IMG/VR virus record: IMGVR_UViG_3300025886_000110
Coordinates: 1 to 28,932 of that record
Source of the DNA: a virus
Length of the DNA: 28,932 nt
Strand: one strand, 5' to 3'
Shown here in pieces: positions 9,425-18,269 of this stretch; the stretch's first letter is position 1, and each line of letters begins with the position of its first letter. The notes beneath the pieces are model-generated. The model had not been told where the DNA came from and did no database searches. It saw only the letters and a list, made by a program, of their open reading frames with translations. A program made the position numbers and the translations under genes.

Positions 9425-9936
9425 AATAATTTTTTATTTAATATAACGTGCTCAGGAAGGTCTTTGTAATTTTCTGTATATACCTCATCCTCAGCATCTT
9501 TTATTGTTTTTGCGTCTGTCCTGTAAACACAAACCCAGGTCGTGTCTTCATGTATGTAAGCTACTCTTTGAGTTCCTATCTCAGTCATTACTTTCATTGG
9601 TGATTTAATTCTTTTTACCTCTCCACTATCTAATAAAACTGACATCTCTCCTTTTAAAAAAAAAGAAGGATGACTTTGTTTATGAATAAAGCTAACCACT
9701 AATGTTCCCTTAGGCATAAATATTTCTCTAGTATATAACCCATCTTTTAAATGATGATTCAAAGGCATTATCTTCTCCATTTCTGATGTATGATGCTTTA
9801 CTGAACCTTCGTGGGCTATAAGATTTTGTTTAAATTCATTAATGTTATCCCAAAGAAGCCCCCTGTTTTGGTGGACGTAATCTAATATTTCCTCAGGCTT
9901 ATTTTCTTTTCTTTTAAATATACTTAATATACCCAT
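9409..9936 (-). CDS. Cupin-fold protein
   Basis: A 175-residue protein. Residues about 63-142 have the double-stranded beta-helix layout of a small cupin: LYTREIFMPKGTLVVSFIHK, then FFLKGEMSVLLDSGE, then GTQRVAYIHEDTTWVCVYRT. Similar small cupins occur in many tailed phages, often near structural genes. His85, His89 and His129 could be metal ligands, but the full canonical cupin metal set is not clear. Residues 1-60 are helical and polar. The function is unknown; options are a minor virion component or a sugar- or metal-binding protein. The gene is preceded by a TATCTTTG box (9945-9952), which may be a local promoter, and it overlaps the next gene by 16 bases. Confidence 0.75.
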   Translation of the reverse strand: MGILSIFKRKENKPEEILDYVHQNRGLLWDNINEFKQNLIAHEGSVKHHTSEMEKIMPLNHHLKDGLYTREIFMPKGTLVVSFIHKQSHPSFFLKGEMSVLLDSGEVKRIKSPMKVMTEIGTQRVAYIHEDTTWVCVYRTDAKTIKDAEDEVYTENYKDLPEHVILNKKLLCQEQ

Positions 9937-9944
9937 AACTTTTA

Positions 9945-9952
9945 CAAAGATA
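9945..9952 (-). promoter_or_regulatory. Bacteroidota-type -7 box upstream of cupin gene
   Basis: The minus strand reads TATCTTTG, a full match to the TAnnTTTG motif of Bacteroidota promoters, eight bases before the ATG at 9936. No TTG lies at the usual 19-21 base spacing upstream, so the site may be weak or fortuitous. The same ten bases, TATCTTTGTA, occur before the gene starting at 19306. Confidence 0.35.
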
Positions 9953-9958
9953 TGAATT

Positions 9959-10759
9959 TTAAGGGAAACTTTTGAATGCCTGACTTTTTACTGCAAATAA
10001 TTCTGTCGATGAAGTGTTTTCGTTGGTTAATGTAAATTCACAAAAGTGACCCATCACTCCTTGAGACTCTGCAATTGAATTTTTTATGTATAAAAAGTAT
10101 TCATTTACACCAGGGATTGGCACGCTTCCAGGAATTAAAGTATTAATAGTTACTGTAGATGTTCCGTCATTTTGATTTACTAAAGACGTTACCTCTCCTG
10201 CTAAATTAGGGGTATATAAACTACCTATTAGCAATCCAAAATAAAAGGCATCTCCTACAGATAAAATAGAACCTATAGTAGTAGGCGGTATAAACGTAAT
10301 AGCTGCAGTTCCAGCGCCAATAACAACGTTGTCACTACTACCAACGCCTGTCAAAGAACGTAATGAGTATTGCTCGTTAATAGCAGGTACACCTCCAGAA
10401 TTTCTTATAAATGCAAACCAGTCAGATTCTTTTTGTTCAAAGTAGTCTTCATTAATAAACCCAGTTGTTTGCAAGTCGGTAACAAAAGTTCCTGCCCAAG
10501 AATCGTCACCCTCTAAAGCAATTGTTTTAAACTTCTTATTATCTAAAGGAGACTCGTTAAAAACACTTGTTAATGTTGACTTGCCTTGTATCCCATAAAA
10601 ATTATTTCTAGGCACATTATCTGCATTGTGCTGATATAAGTTCCCTGATTTAAAAGTGAATAAAAACTGATTCATTCCCTTTATTGCTTCAGGAAAGTAA
10701 GAATAAAATGACGGCCATCCCTTGGCAGATTCACTATATGTTACTGTGTAATTTTCCAT
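9959..10759 (-). CDS. Tail/virion structural protein related to nozzle-associated proteins
   Basis: A 266-residue beta-rich protein. The N-terminal half contains KGWPSFYSYFPEA, GMNQFLFTFKSGNLYQHN, FKTIALEGDDSW and YFEQKESDWFAFIR, a combination I recognise from structural proteins of Bacteroidota podoviruses, where it sits in or next to the nozzle (stabilization) protein. The C-terminal half is Gly/Ser/Thr/Val-rich beta sequence. No enzyme motif is visible. It starts nine bases after the 569-residue gene, with A-rich leader GTAAAAATAAAAT. It probably forms part of the distal short tail; whether it is a separate ring, a fibre attachment or a split-off nozzle domain cannot be decided here. Confidence 0.7.
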   Translation of the reverse strand: MENYTVTYSESAKGWPSFYSYFPEAIKGMNQFLFTFKSGNLYQHNADNVPRNNFYGIQGKSTLTSVFNESPLDNKKFKTIALEGDDSWAGTFVTDLQTTGFINEDYFEQKESDWFAFIRNSGGVPAINEQYSLRSLTGVGSSDNVVIGAGTAAITFIPPTTIGSILSVGDAFYFGLLIGSLYTPNLAGEVTSLVNQNDGTSTVTINTLIPGSVPIPGVNEYFLYIKNSIAESQGVMGHFCEFTLTNENTSSTELFAVKSQAFKSFP

Positions 10760-10768
10760 ATTTTATTT

Positions 10769-12478
10769 TTACGTTGGGGGGATGCAAGTTTGTATGTTAC
10801 TTACAACTCCGTTTGTTACTGTAATATATTGACCGTTATCCATTAAATAGTTTTGGTCTGTAGCCCTAGTCACTCCGTCATGGTCTAAGAAAATAGGGTT
10901 GTTTAGAACAGGATAAGCATTGACTGCATTAAAAAATCTTGCAAAGAAAAAAGTTCCTGTTACAGGTTGACAGAAAGTAGTAGAACCAATAGCATTAGCC
11001 GTAAAGCTAGGTAAAGCCGCAGGACACTCTACTGTCAAAAACCATCCTGTACTTGCGCATGGACCTAAAACCTCTATAGACACAGTCCCTGGTGATGCGT
11101 TTGGCTTAGGTATAACCATAAGATTATTTTGAGCCTGACCTCCTCTAATATCATCTCCTGCATTAATTGTTATAGTTCGAGTAGAAGGGGTATCTGGTAT
11201 CCATCCATTTGAGTCATAGCCATTAAAAGCGTTATAAACACTTGTATTAGGTGTAGCTGGAACACAAGTGTCTGTAGGGTCTCCTAGTATAGTAAAGGCA
11301 TTTGCCACACCACTAGTAGACTGTAAGTTTCCATCTGAAGCGCTTGATAGTCTATTGTAAAAAACACCATCATATAATACTCTTATTCCGTCAGGAATAT
11401 CTGCAGGATTAAAATAAACTATAATAGCTCCAGTATCTGACACTGTAGTTCCTGCATCTATATCTAATTGATATACACCTCTTGCTCCTTGTGGGGGAAC
11501 CAAAGTTCCTCCACATGGAAGTCCTGCTGGAGTACATGTTCCAGTAGCTATAACAATACCATACTGTATTTCAATATATGTACTGTCAGCTAATATTACA
11601 AACTGACTAGTTGCCGTATTGTTTATTGCTGTACCTCCACCATCATCTAGAAACACGTAGTTCCCAATACCTGGGGTTGCTAATGTTTCAGGAGTAAATG
11701 TTATTGGAAATGTTGCTGTCGTAGTTGCGTTTTGTGCAAAGTAATAATTTATTGTTGCAGCAGCACAAGTGTCATCTGCTTGAATTCCAGAACCTAAAAA
11801 ACTATCTAGTTGAATAGGACAGTCTGTTTGAAAAGAAAAAAACGTTCCTTGGATTGGCGCATAAAAATCAACATTTAAAGTACTAACACTAGTTGAGTTT
11901 TTAGGAATAACCTGAGTATAAACTCTTGTTCCTCCACCTCTAAGGTCTAGCTGATTTGCAGTAACTGTAATAGGCTGAGAATTTCCACTTGGTATATATG
12001 AACCGTCAGTTTGTATAGTGTATATTGGAAGAGATGTAGTGCTTACTGGCGTATTGTTATTTGAACCATAGTATGTCGGCTGACCTAATGGGGTGTTAAG
12101 CCCTACTGGTCCTCCTACGTTTCCTATGTATGTGAGCTGATTATATGTCTGCCCATTATACGTAACCAGAACTCCATCTGGAATCAGGTTTCCAACAATA
12201 GAGTAAATTACTACTGCACCTGTATTTGGTCCTCCACTAATTTGACCTAAGAAAGTTCCGTTTATATCCTGAGATTCTCCTGCAACATTACCACAAGGCA
12301 AAGCACATTGTGGACAAGGCTGAGCTGGCAATAGAACACAGTTAAGTAGTTCACGCACAATTATGCCATTTGAATATAATCCGTTAGGAGCGCAAACATT
12401 CATTTCATCATCAGCAAAAATTGCCGTTGAGCTCGCTAAGTCTGGTCCGTTTAAATAATATGTTCCTGATACTGCCAT
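10769..12478 (-). CDS. Internally duplicated beta-rich virion protein, tail fibre/adhesin candidate
   Basis: A 569-residue, Thr/Asn/Gly-rich protein with few charges and scattered Cys, including PCPQCALPCG near 54-63. It consists of a short N-terminal region and two homologous halves, about 58-317 and 318-569. Each half has a block with IPDG(V/I) followed by a Y(N/D)G turn (around 99 and 361), a block ending F(F/L)..(T/E)CP (around 213-221 and 480-486), and a final block with FLDDG or FLDHDG and a closing Cys near the end. The modules resemble parts of the upstream nozzle protein. Its position and composition suggest a surface-exposed tail component, possibly a receptor-binding or fibre-type protein; this is inference. 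No enzymatic motif is seen. Confidence 0.65.
   Translation of the reverse strand: MAVSGTYYLNGPDLASSTAIFADDEMNVCAPNGLYSNGIIVRELLNCVLLPAQPCPQCALPCGNVAGESQDINGTFLGQISGGPNTGAVVIYSIVGNLIPDGVLVTYNGQTYNQLTYIGNVGGPVGLNTPLGQPTYYGSNNNTPVSTTSLPIYTIQTDGSYIPSGNSQPITVTANQLDLRGGGTRVYTQVIPKNSTSVSTLNVDFYAPIQGTFFSFQTDCPIQLDSFLGSGIQADDTCAAATINYYFAQNATTTATFPITFTPETLATPGIGNYVFLDDGGGTAINNTATSQFVILADSTYIEIQYGIVIATGTCTPAGLPCGGTLVPPQGARGVYQLDIDAGTTVSDTGAIIVYFNPADIPDGIRVLYDGVFYNRLSSASDGNLQSTSGVANAFTILGDPTDTCVPATPNTSVYNAFNGYDSNGWIPDTPSTRTITINAGDDIRGGQAQNNLMVIPKPNASPGTVSIEVLGPCASTGWFLTVECPAALPSFTANAIGSTTFCQPVTGTFFFARFFNAVNAYPVLNNPIFLDHDGVTRATDQNYLMDNGQYITVTNGVVSNIQTCIPPT
10772..12307 (-). repeat. Protein-level tandem duplication inside the 569-residue gene
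   Basis: Two diverged copies, about 11528-12307 and 10772-11527, each encode the same series of beta blocks of roughly 250-260 residues. Copy starts are marked by CALPCG and AGLPCG. The similarity is clear in protein motifs but not obvious at the DNA level, so the duplication is old. Confidence 0.65.
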
Positions 12479-12492
12479 TTTATTTTATTTTA

Positions 12493-15400
12493 TTAAATAC
12501 AGGTTATTGTATTATATTGTGTTATAGAAGCTATAGTCCCATTAGCTGCAATCTCCAGTAAAAACCAATCATTAGGAATAATATAACTTGTGTTTGTAGG
12601 GTCTACGTAATAATATTGTATATCACTTGGGCCATTTAAACTTCCTCTGTATAAATAAAACCCTTGTCTACTTGCTCCTACAGGACTACCGTTTTCATAT
12701 AATTGACTTCCAACAGTAATACCATAGGTTGAATAATATTGAAACGCTGGTTGTGAAGTACACTGAGATAAGCTATAGTCTCCTTGAACAATATCTGTAA
12801 AGAAATCATCCATACCACATTTTGCTAAAGTAGCTGAAGCTTGAGGCTTATAACTAAATCCTGTGCTTGGGTCTGTACAATTAAAAAATTGTTGAGTTAA
12901 GTTTAAAGTTGCGTCTGGAGGACCAGTGGGAGGTACGACACAGTCACAGCATACATCAAGTGCATCTATTGTTCCAAAACATAATTCTGCCTCCGTTGGT
13001 TGTCTGTAGTCGTATACTAAATATAAGTTAGACCCAGTTGCTGTCATTGTATAATTCCCTATATACTGTTCTGGAGCAAGTGCTACATCTAAAGGTAGCG
13101 CTGTTCCTGCTGCGGTTATTAAAGAAATAATATCAGCTGGTGTAGCTGTATATGTTGTGTTAGTTCTTAAAGCATAAAACTCATTTTCAGTTGGCTCAAA
13201 AACAAAGTTATCAGTATTTCTTTTGTTGCAGATAACCTGAACTGATGCATTATCAGCTGGTACAACACCTGCTCCTTGTGGTGCAGTAATTGAATCAAAC
13301 TGACTAATAATAATAAAATCAGTTCCATCAATAAAAGATACTTGCTGTGAATGTAAAGGAGATTGATATGTTCCATCAATCCACCTGTACTCGTTATGTA
13401 TGTTTTTTCCAACATCAGTTGAGTTAGTTATACATACCTGGTACACGTTAATAATATCAGCAACAGGACACTTAACAGTAACTTGTATTGTAGCTCCAGC
13501 TATCCCACTCAAGGTTACCTGAGACTCGTTCTCACTTACAACATTTTTATCAAAAGTAAAAGTAGTTGTTCCATCAGAAAGAGTAGTTGTTGGAACAACA
13601 GGCAAGCCGTTGTATATAATTCCTATACTACTGCCTGATGAATTGCTTGCGATAATTTCTATATCTGTGTTCCCAACTAATAATCCTAAGTCTATACAAT
13701 ATTCAAAAGTTTTATCCTCTGGGAAAGTAAACGTTCTTTCAATTCCACATGCAATACAAACCTCTTCAGATGGAAGCTCTTCATCGTTCATGCTTAAAAC
13801 ATACTCATTCATGTAAGGGTCAAACCCTCCAATTTTTTGTTTGTTCAAACTGTCTTTAAATCTATCTCTAAACCAAGACCTCATTCCAGCCTCAGAAACA
13901 ACAGTTAGTTGCTCGTTCTGACCTGCTGAGCCTGTTAGTTTAATAACTGCTCCACGTTTTGCGTCTGTGAAATATTTATCATATCCCCATGCACAAAAGC
14001 TCTCTGGGTTTCGTGAGATACCATACTCTTCAATTCTAGCTAGTTGAGTTCCAAGAACCTCAGGTACAGATGCTATTGTTCCACCTCCTGCCGAGTCACT
14101 CAATAAGTTTTTACCTGCTAAGACATACGATATTTTATCTTCTTGAAGAACCAGTATGTCTGTTTCTCTTCCAGATAATTTTTCAATAGGTCCGTAAATA
14201 TCTTCTAATGGCTTAAAGTTAAGCAAGCCTAAGTTAAATTCATTTAGCTTGTTTACATTACTTTCGTTGTTATAAACACCACTATATGTTAAATCAGAAA
14301 AACGATGTGCTTGCCTAAATTCTAACTCAGATGTAGAGGTTGTTCTTTCTCCTAAAGAAAATTCTTTTCCAATAATAGAATCACGTATTCTATAGCTTTC
14401 AACTCCATTCCCAAAAGAAAAGCAGTTAAAAAAATCAGTTAAGACAATTGCAGATGCTGAGCCTGTTTGATTTTGCACATTACCTTCATGTCTCCCTGTT
14501 GCTTTGTCAATACTATATACGTCTGCTGACTCATACCATAAATCTGGGGTAGCCTCTCTTGGCTCAGTCTCAAACACTAATGTGTTTTCTGCTCTGAAAA
14601 CTTCAATATTAGCATCAACACATGCTCTCTTTGAAGTAGCTCTCCCTGTACCTTTACAGGTATTTGTTCCTACTAAACCAAGAACAAGTTGATTGGTTGT
14701 AGCGTTACGATGAAACTGCCATTGATATACACATCGGTCTGTAGGCATATTATTAACGTCAGTTCCCAATGCTGGGTTGTAGTAGTTTTGATAATACGGT
14801 GGGGGGCAATCAGGGTCTCCAGAAACGCTTGCAGCTCCTTGGTCTAACCTAGCCGCTATATTATCTCCATCAAACCATTCTTTAAAATTATCATAATCTT
14901 GAGATGCTACTAGTTTTAAATCTAGAACATATTCTCTCTTCTCACACCTGCTCCCTTTACCTCTTCTTGAAAATTTAACATAAAGATTTATTCTTGACCC
15001 TGCTGGAAGTGTGTAATCTACAAACTGACCTGGGTTTCCTTCGTCTGCTATATTTACAGGGTAACCAAGCTTTGGATGTCGGTTACCTTTTCTCCTACAT
15101 GTCCCTCTACCTCCTGGTAATATGGTAGGATTATCTCCTTGAGTTACTTGAAAATCATTTGCAATAATCTTCATGTAAGTTCCAGCTGGAATAGGGATTG
15201 GGTTTCCACTATCGTCTAGTGGAGGTGGAACTAAAAAATCTTCAGTCTGAGCTTCTTTCTGTAAAACAGTAGCGTACTGACATCTCGATGAGGGACCTGC
15301 TGTATCTGCTTTAACTCTAAGCCTGTCTCCTTCTTCAACCTTTCTTGCGTTCTCTCCTTCTAATAAAAAGTAAGTAGCTGCAGTTGAAGCTTCATCAATA

Positions 15401-17340
15401 AATATATTTGTGTATATTGTATTGTAATCCTCAAAATCTGGCTTTAGTACTAGCTTATATCTATCCGCCCATGAAGGAGCAATTTGAGAAGGCGGTATGA
15501 TTACCTCTATTTTATTTTGTAGCTGAGCCGCTGAGCAGCCAACATGTATTGTATTATTTGGGCTTACAAGTGCAGTAGAAGAGCGTCCAAACTCATCCAT
15601 GTAAACAATCCCTACCTCGTAATCTCTATCACTGTGAAGACTTGTTGGATTTCCTACACCAGAATATTGACCTTCAGCAAATGATACGCTATAATACTCA
15701 TAAACAGTTTGTGTTGGAGCAGCTAAATCATCTACAAATGCCATTGCTGGAATAACAAAACCTATCTCTGTACTTCCTGGGCTTGTAATTATTTCTATTG
15801 GCTGGCCAGCAGAAGTAACACCACTTTCAAACTTAGAAAAAGCATCCAAGTTATTTGGTACTACACAATTCCATTCGTCTGTAATAGTTGAGCCATCACA
15901 AGAGGTTTCGTTTCCTGGGACTGGGTCGTATACTGGAAGTATATTTGCAGCTGTACCTATGGTCTGTAAAAACAAAGGGTCTGTTGCTAACTCATAAACG
16001 CTATTGAAATCTTGAGGAAGTATAAAAACAAATCCTAAATCTAAGAGTCCTGATGTTTGAGAAGGAAATGGAGTTTGTCCAGTGAAACCAAAATGAGTAT
16101 ATCTAATGTCAAAAAATATAGAAGCTCCAGCAACTAAGTCTAAATTATCTAAATCAAAAAATGCAGCTGAATTAGTTGCGCTAAAGTTTACATCTATACT
16201 GTAATTAAAATTCTCTGTCCTGTCTGGCACATCCTCAGCGCCAATGTCTTCAGATATTAGGTTGCAATAATACTCTAAGCGTAAAGGGTTTGTGTTTAAA
16301 TCAAGTAAATCATACCCATCAACATAGTTCCCATAGATAAGCCTATTTCCCATTATTGTTTGAGCCTGAGCTAATAAAGGGACATTGTCAAAAAGCCTAA
16401 ATAGCTGAGTAGGGTTAATTACAGTATATATCTTACTGTTAGAAAAACTCAATTGATACTCTGTATTGTCTGCGTATCCTAGGTTTTCTTTATTAAAAAC
16501 TTCTATAGACTTAATAACGTTAGAGGTGGTTTCTTTAAATACAACCTCTATAGCTTTAACAAGCGGACCTCCGCTATTGTAAGTTACGTTTACATTATTA
16601 AAAATATTAGTCATTCCCTCATTTAAACCTGAGTCTATAGCGTAGTTAAATCCTTTAGGAGTAAACGCTGGTTCTGTAAATTGAGACAATGCAGAATACT
16701 CACCATCTTCATACCTATATCTATAAGAAAAAGTTATAAACCTTTCTTCTATAAAGTTTTCTTCGCCAGACAAGTTTGTTAACTGAAATGACGGAGCTGC
16801 TACAGGAGGTTTTTTAATAACTAAAAGTTGCTCTTCTAAATCAGGTGAGTTTGAATTATAGTTTCTTGTAATATTTATAAACCTAGGTTGATTGTAGTTG
16901 TCTGTCCAAAACAACAAGTCTTCTACTCGGTTCACTCCTGTTATTAAAAAGTCCTCGCTAAAGTTTAAAATAGTTTTTACTGGGTCAGCTGTTATAACGT
17001 GATATGTTAAAAGATTTTGCTGTACATTATATGACACCACCATATCAACAATAACGCCTGATGCATGTGCTGGGTCATTAACAAACCAATATAAAGTTTC
17101 TCTCTGACCGTCTTCGTAAGCACCAATACATTTAGTCTGTGAACTTAAAGGGATTCCTTGGTAAGCTAAAGATGTTAACTGATTATTGCCTTTTGCATTT
17201 TCAACAGACCCAACCTCAGATTCTTCTGTAGAGCCAAGTCTAATATTTAAGGCATCAACATATTCTCCATTAGGAATCAAGCGTTCATCCACGCTTTTAT
17301 TCATTCGACCTGCGATAAAATTTCTAGTAGTTTCTGCCAT
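12493..17340 (-). CDS. Giant tail nozzle (muzzle / stabilization) protein
   Basis: A 1615-residue protein. The N-terminus, with NFIAGRMNKSVDERLIPNGE, YVDALNIRLGS and VENAKGN, is characteristic of the stabilization or nozzle protein of crAss-like and related Bacteroidota podoviruses, functionally akin to P22 gp10 and T7 gp12. Long beta-rich segments follow, with conserved-looking GRSSTALVSPNNT and RKGNRHPKLGYP. A Cys-containing region (EEVCIACG, near 1185) leads into a module with IGIIYNGLPV and VTVKCP (about 1190-1300). The C-terminus has VCCDC followed by a Cys-closed beta block, and both regions resemble the downstream 569-residue protein. No signal peptide or membrane segment is seen. It starts three bases after the preceding ring-type gene, so the tail genes form one operon. 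It should form the distal opening of the short tail. Confidence 0.85.
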   Translation of the reverse strand: MAETTRNFIAGRMNKSVDERLIPNGEYVDALNIRLGSTEESEVGSVENAKGNNQLTSLAYQGIPLSSQTKCIGAYEDGQRETLYWFVNDPAHASGVIVDMVVSYNVQQNLLTYHVITADPVKTILNFSEDFLITGVNRVEDLLFWTDNYNQPRFINITRNYNSNSPDLEEQLLVIKKPPVAAPSFQLTNLSGEENFIEERFITFSYRYRYEDGEYSALSQFTEPAFTPKGFNYAIDSGLNEGMTNIFNNVNVTYNSGGPLVKAIEVVFKETTSNVIKSIEVFNKENLGYADNTEYQLSFSNSKIYTVINPTQLFRLFDNVPLLAQAQTIMGNRLIYGNYVDGYDLLDLNTNPLRLEYYCNLISEDIGAEDVPDRTENFNYSIDVNFSATNSAAFFDLDNLDLVAGASIFFDIRYTHFGFTGQTPFPSQTSGLLDLGFVFILPQDFNSVYELATDPLFLQTIGTAANILPVYDPVPGNETSCDGSTITDEWNCVVPNNLDAFSKFESGVTSAGQPIEIITSPGSTEIGFVIPAMAFVDDLAAPTQTVYEYYSVSFAEGQYSGVGNPTSLHSDRDYEVGIVYMDEFGRSSTALVSPNNTIHVGCSAAQLQNKIEVIIPPSQIAPSWADRYKLVLKPDFEDYNTIYTNIFIDEASTAATYFLLEGENARKVEEGDRLRVKADTAGPSSRCQYATVLQKEAQTEDFLVPPPLDDSGNPIPIPAGTYMKIIANDFQVTQGDNPTILPGGRGTCRRKGNRHPKLGYPVNIADEGNPGQFVDYTLPAGSRINLYVKFSRRGKGSRCEKREYVLDLKLVASQDYDNFKEWFDGDNIAARLDQGAASVSGDPDCPPPYYQNYYNPALGTDVNNMPTDRCVYQWQFHRNATTNQLVLGLVGTNTCKGTGRATSKRACVDANIEVFRAENTLVFETEPREATPDLWYESADVYSIDKATGRHEGNVQNQTGSASAIVLTDFFNCFSFGNGVESYRIRDSIIGKEFSLGERTTSTSELEFRQAHRFSDLTYSGVYNNESNVNKLNEFNLGLLNFKPLEDIYGPIEKLSGRETDILVLQEDKISYVLAGKNLLSDSAGGGTIASVPEVLGTQLARIEEYGISRNPESFCAWGYDKYFTDAKRGAVIKLTGSAGQNEQLTVVSEAGMRSWFRDRFKDSLNKQKIGGFDPYMNEYVLSMNDEELPSEEVCIACGIERTFTFPEDKTFEYCIDLGLLVGNTDIEIIASNSSGSSIGIIYNGLPVVPTTTLSDGTTTFTFDKNVVSENESQVTLSGIAGATIQVTVKCPVADIINVYQVCITNSTDVGKNIHNEYRWIDGTYQSPLHSQQVSFIDGTDFIIISQFDSITAPQGAGVVPADNASVQVICNKRNTDNFVFEPTENEFYALRTNTTYTATPADIISLITAAGTALPLDVALAPEQYIGNYTMTATGSNLYLVYDYRQPTEAELCFGTIDALDVCCDCVVPPTGPPDATLNLTQQFFNCTDPSTGFSYKPQASATLAKCGMDDFFTDIVQGDYSLSQCTSQPAFQYYSTYGITVGSQLYENGSPVGASRQGFYLYRGSLNGPSDIQYYYVDPTNTSYIIPNDWFLLEIAANGTIASITQYNTITCI

Positions 17341-17342
17341 GT

Positions 17343-18269
17343 TTATTTAATCCACTTGTCCATACCTCTAATGTTCTGTATTAAACGACCAGGGTGTATA
17401 TTACTAATTCTAAGCTTTGCGTTTCTCAATAAGGCTGAGCTTCTTTTTCTTGCTCTACCTATAACATATTCTTGTACACCAAACTTACTGTTTAATATAG
17501 CGAATAAAACGTAGGCATAAACATATTCTTCAAATAATTTATTTACACTTATTAAAGAATCATCTCCGCTTTCCATTCCATCAGATACATATTCTAAAAC
17601 ACATAATTCTCCTGCCATGTCTGAACTAAAGTTTATAACTCCAGCTTTTTTATTTATTGAAAAAGTAGGATTAGAGTTAGCCGTTTCTGTATTCAACCCA
17701 AACTGCCCACCAATTCCATAATCAAAATACCAATCCCCATCTACGCAATAACCCTCTCTATTGTTGTAGGGGCTTTGCTGGTTTAAGTAAATGCTTCTTT
17801 TAGTACCTTCTATCCTCTGCATGTCTATCGTGGACGTAGAGGGCTTTAAAATGTTTCCATCATGGTCAAACAATATTCTACATTTGTTGTCTTGAAGATA
17901 TGCGTCACTCCAGTTTGTTTGAATGTTTTCTGTTAAAGGCCTAAGAACACCATCTCTATATAGAGATATTCTAACCCAGTTTACATAATCTGGCGGCATA
18001 ACGTATCTTAACGTATCACACACATCTAGTTCAAGTATTTTTATTTCTTTAAACGCATCATAATTTAACTCTTGTATTGCACGCTTTGCATGAAACAATA
18101 TTTTATATCGCTCTTCGTTATTTACTAAGCTATGATTCCCAGCGTACATTAACATAAAGTTGTTTACTATATCGTATAAACTTACATATTGATAAGAACC
18201 CCAGTTAGCATCTTCTGTATGAGGGCTTCCTGTGTTTTCGTAGTATTGATATTCGGTTAAGTATGCCAT
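17343..18269 (-). CDS. Ring/adaptor protein of the short tail (tail tubular type)
   Basis: A 308-residue protein. The segments WGSYQYVSLYDIVNNFMLMY, YKILFHAKRAIQELNYDAFK and MPPDYVNWVRISLYRDG are recognisable from a conserved structural protein that precedes the nozzle gene in crAss-like and other Bacteroidota podoviruses. Its predicted helical N-terminal half followed by beta sequence fits a head-tail adaptor or ring protein of T7 gp11 / P22 gp4 type; that equivalence is inferred from position and architecture. The ATG at 18267-18269 overlaps the stop of the upstream gene as TAATG, so translation is coupled. It ends three bases before the nozzle ATG. Confidence 0.75.
   Translation of the reverse strand: MAYLTEYQYYENTGSPHTEDANWGSYQYVSLYDIVNNFMLMYAGNHSLVNNEERYKILFHAKRAIQELNYDAFKEIKILELDVCDTLRYVMPPDYVNWVRISLYRDGVLRPLTENIQTNWSDAYLQDNKCRILFDHDGNILKPSTSTIDMQRIEGTKRSIYLNQQSPYNNREGYCVDGDWYFDYGIGGQFGLNTETANSNPTFSINKKAGVINFSSDMAGELCVLEYVSDGMESGDDSLISVNKLFEEYVYAYVLFAILNSKFGVQEYVIGRARKRSSALLRNAKLRISNIHPGRLIQNIRGMDKWIK

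Noticed and set aside
13167-13415. 82-codon minus-strand frame inside the nozzle gene
   Set aside because: It is out of frame within a well-supported 1615-residue gene and is Leu-rich shadow sequence.
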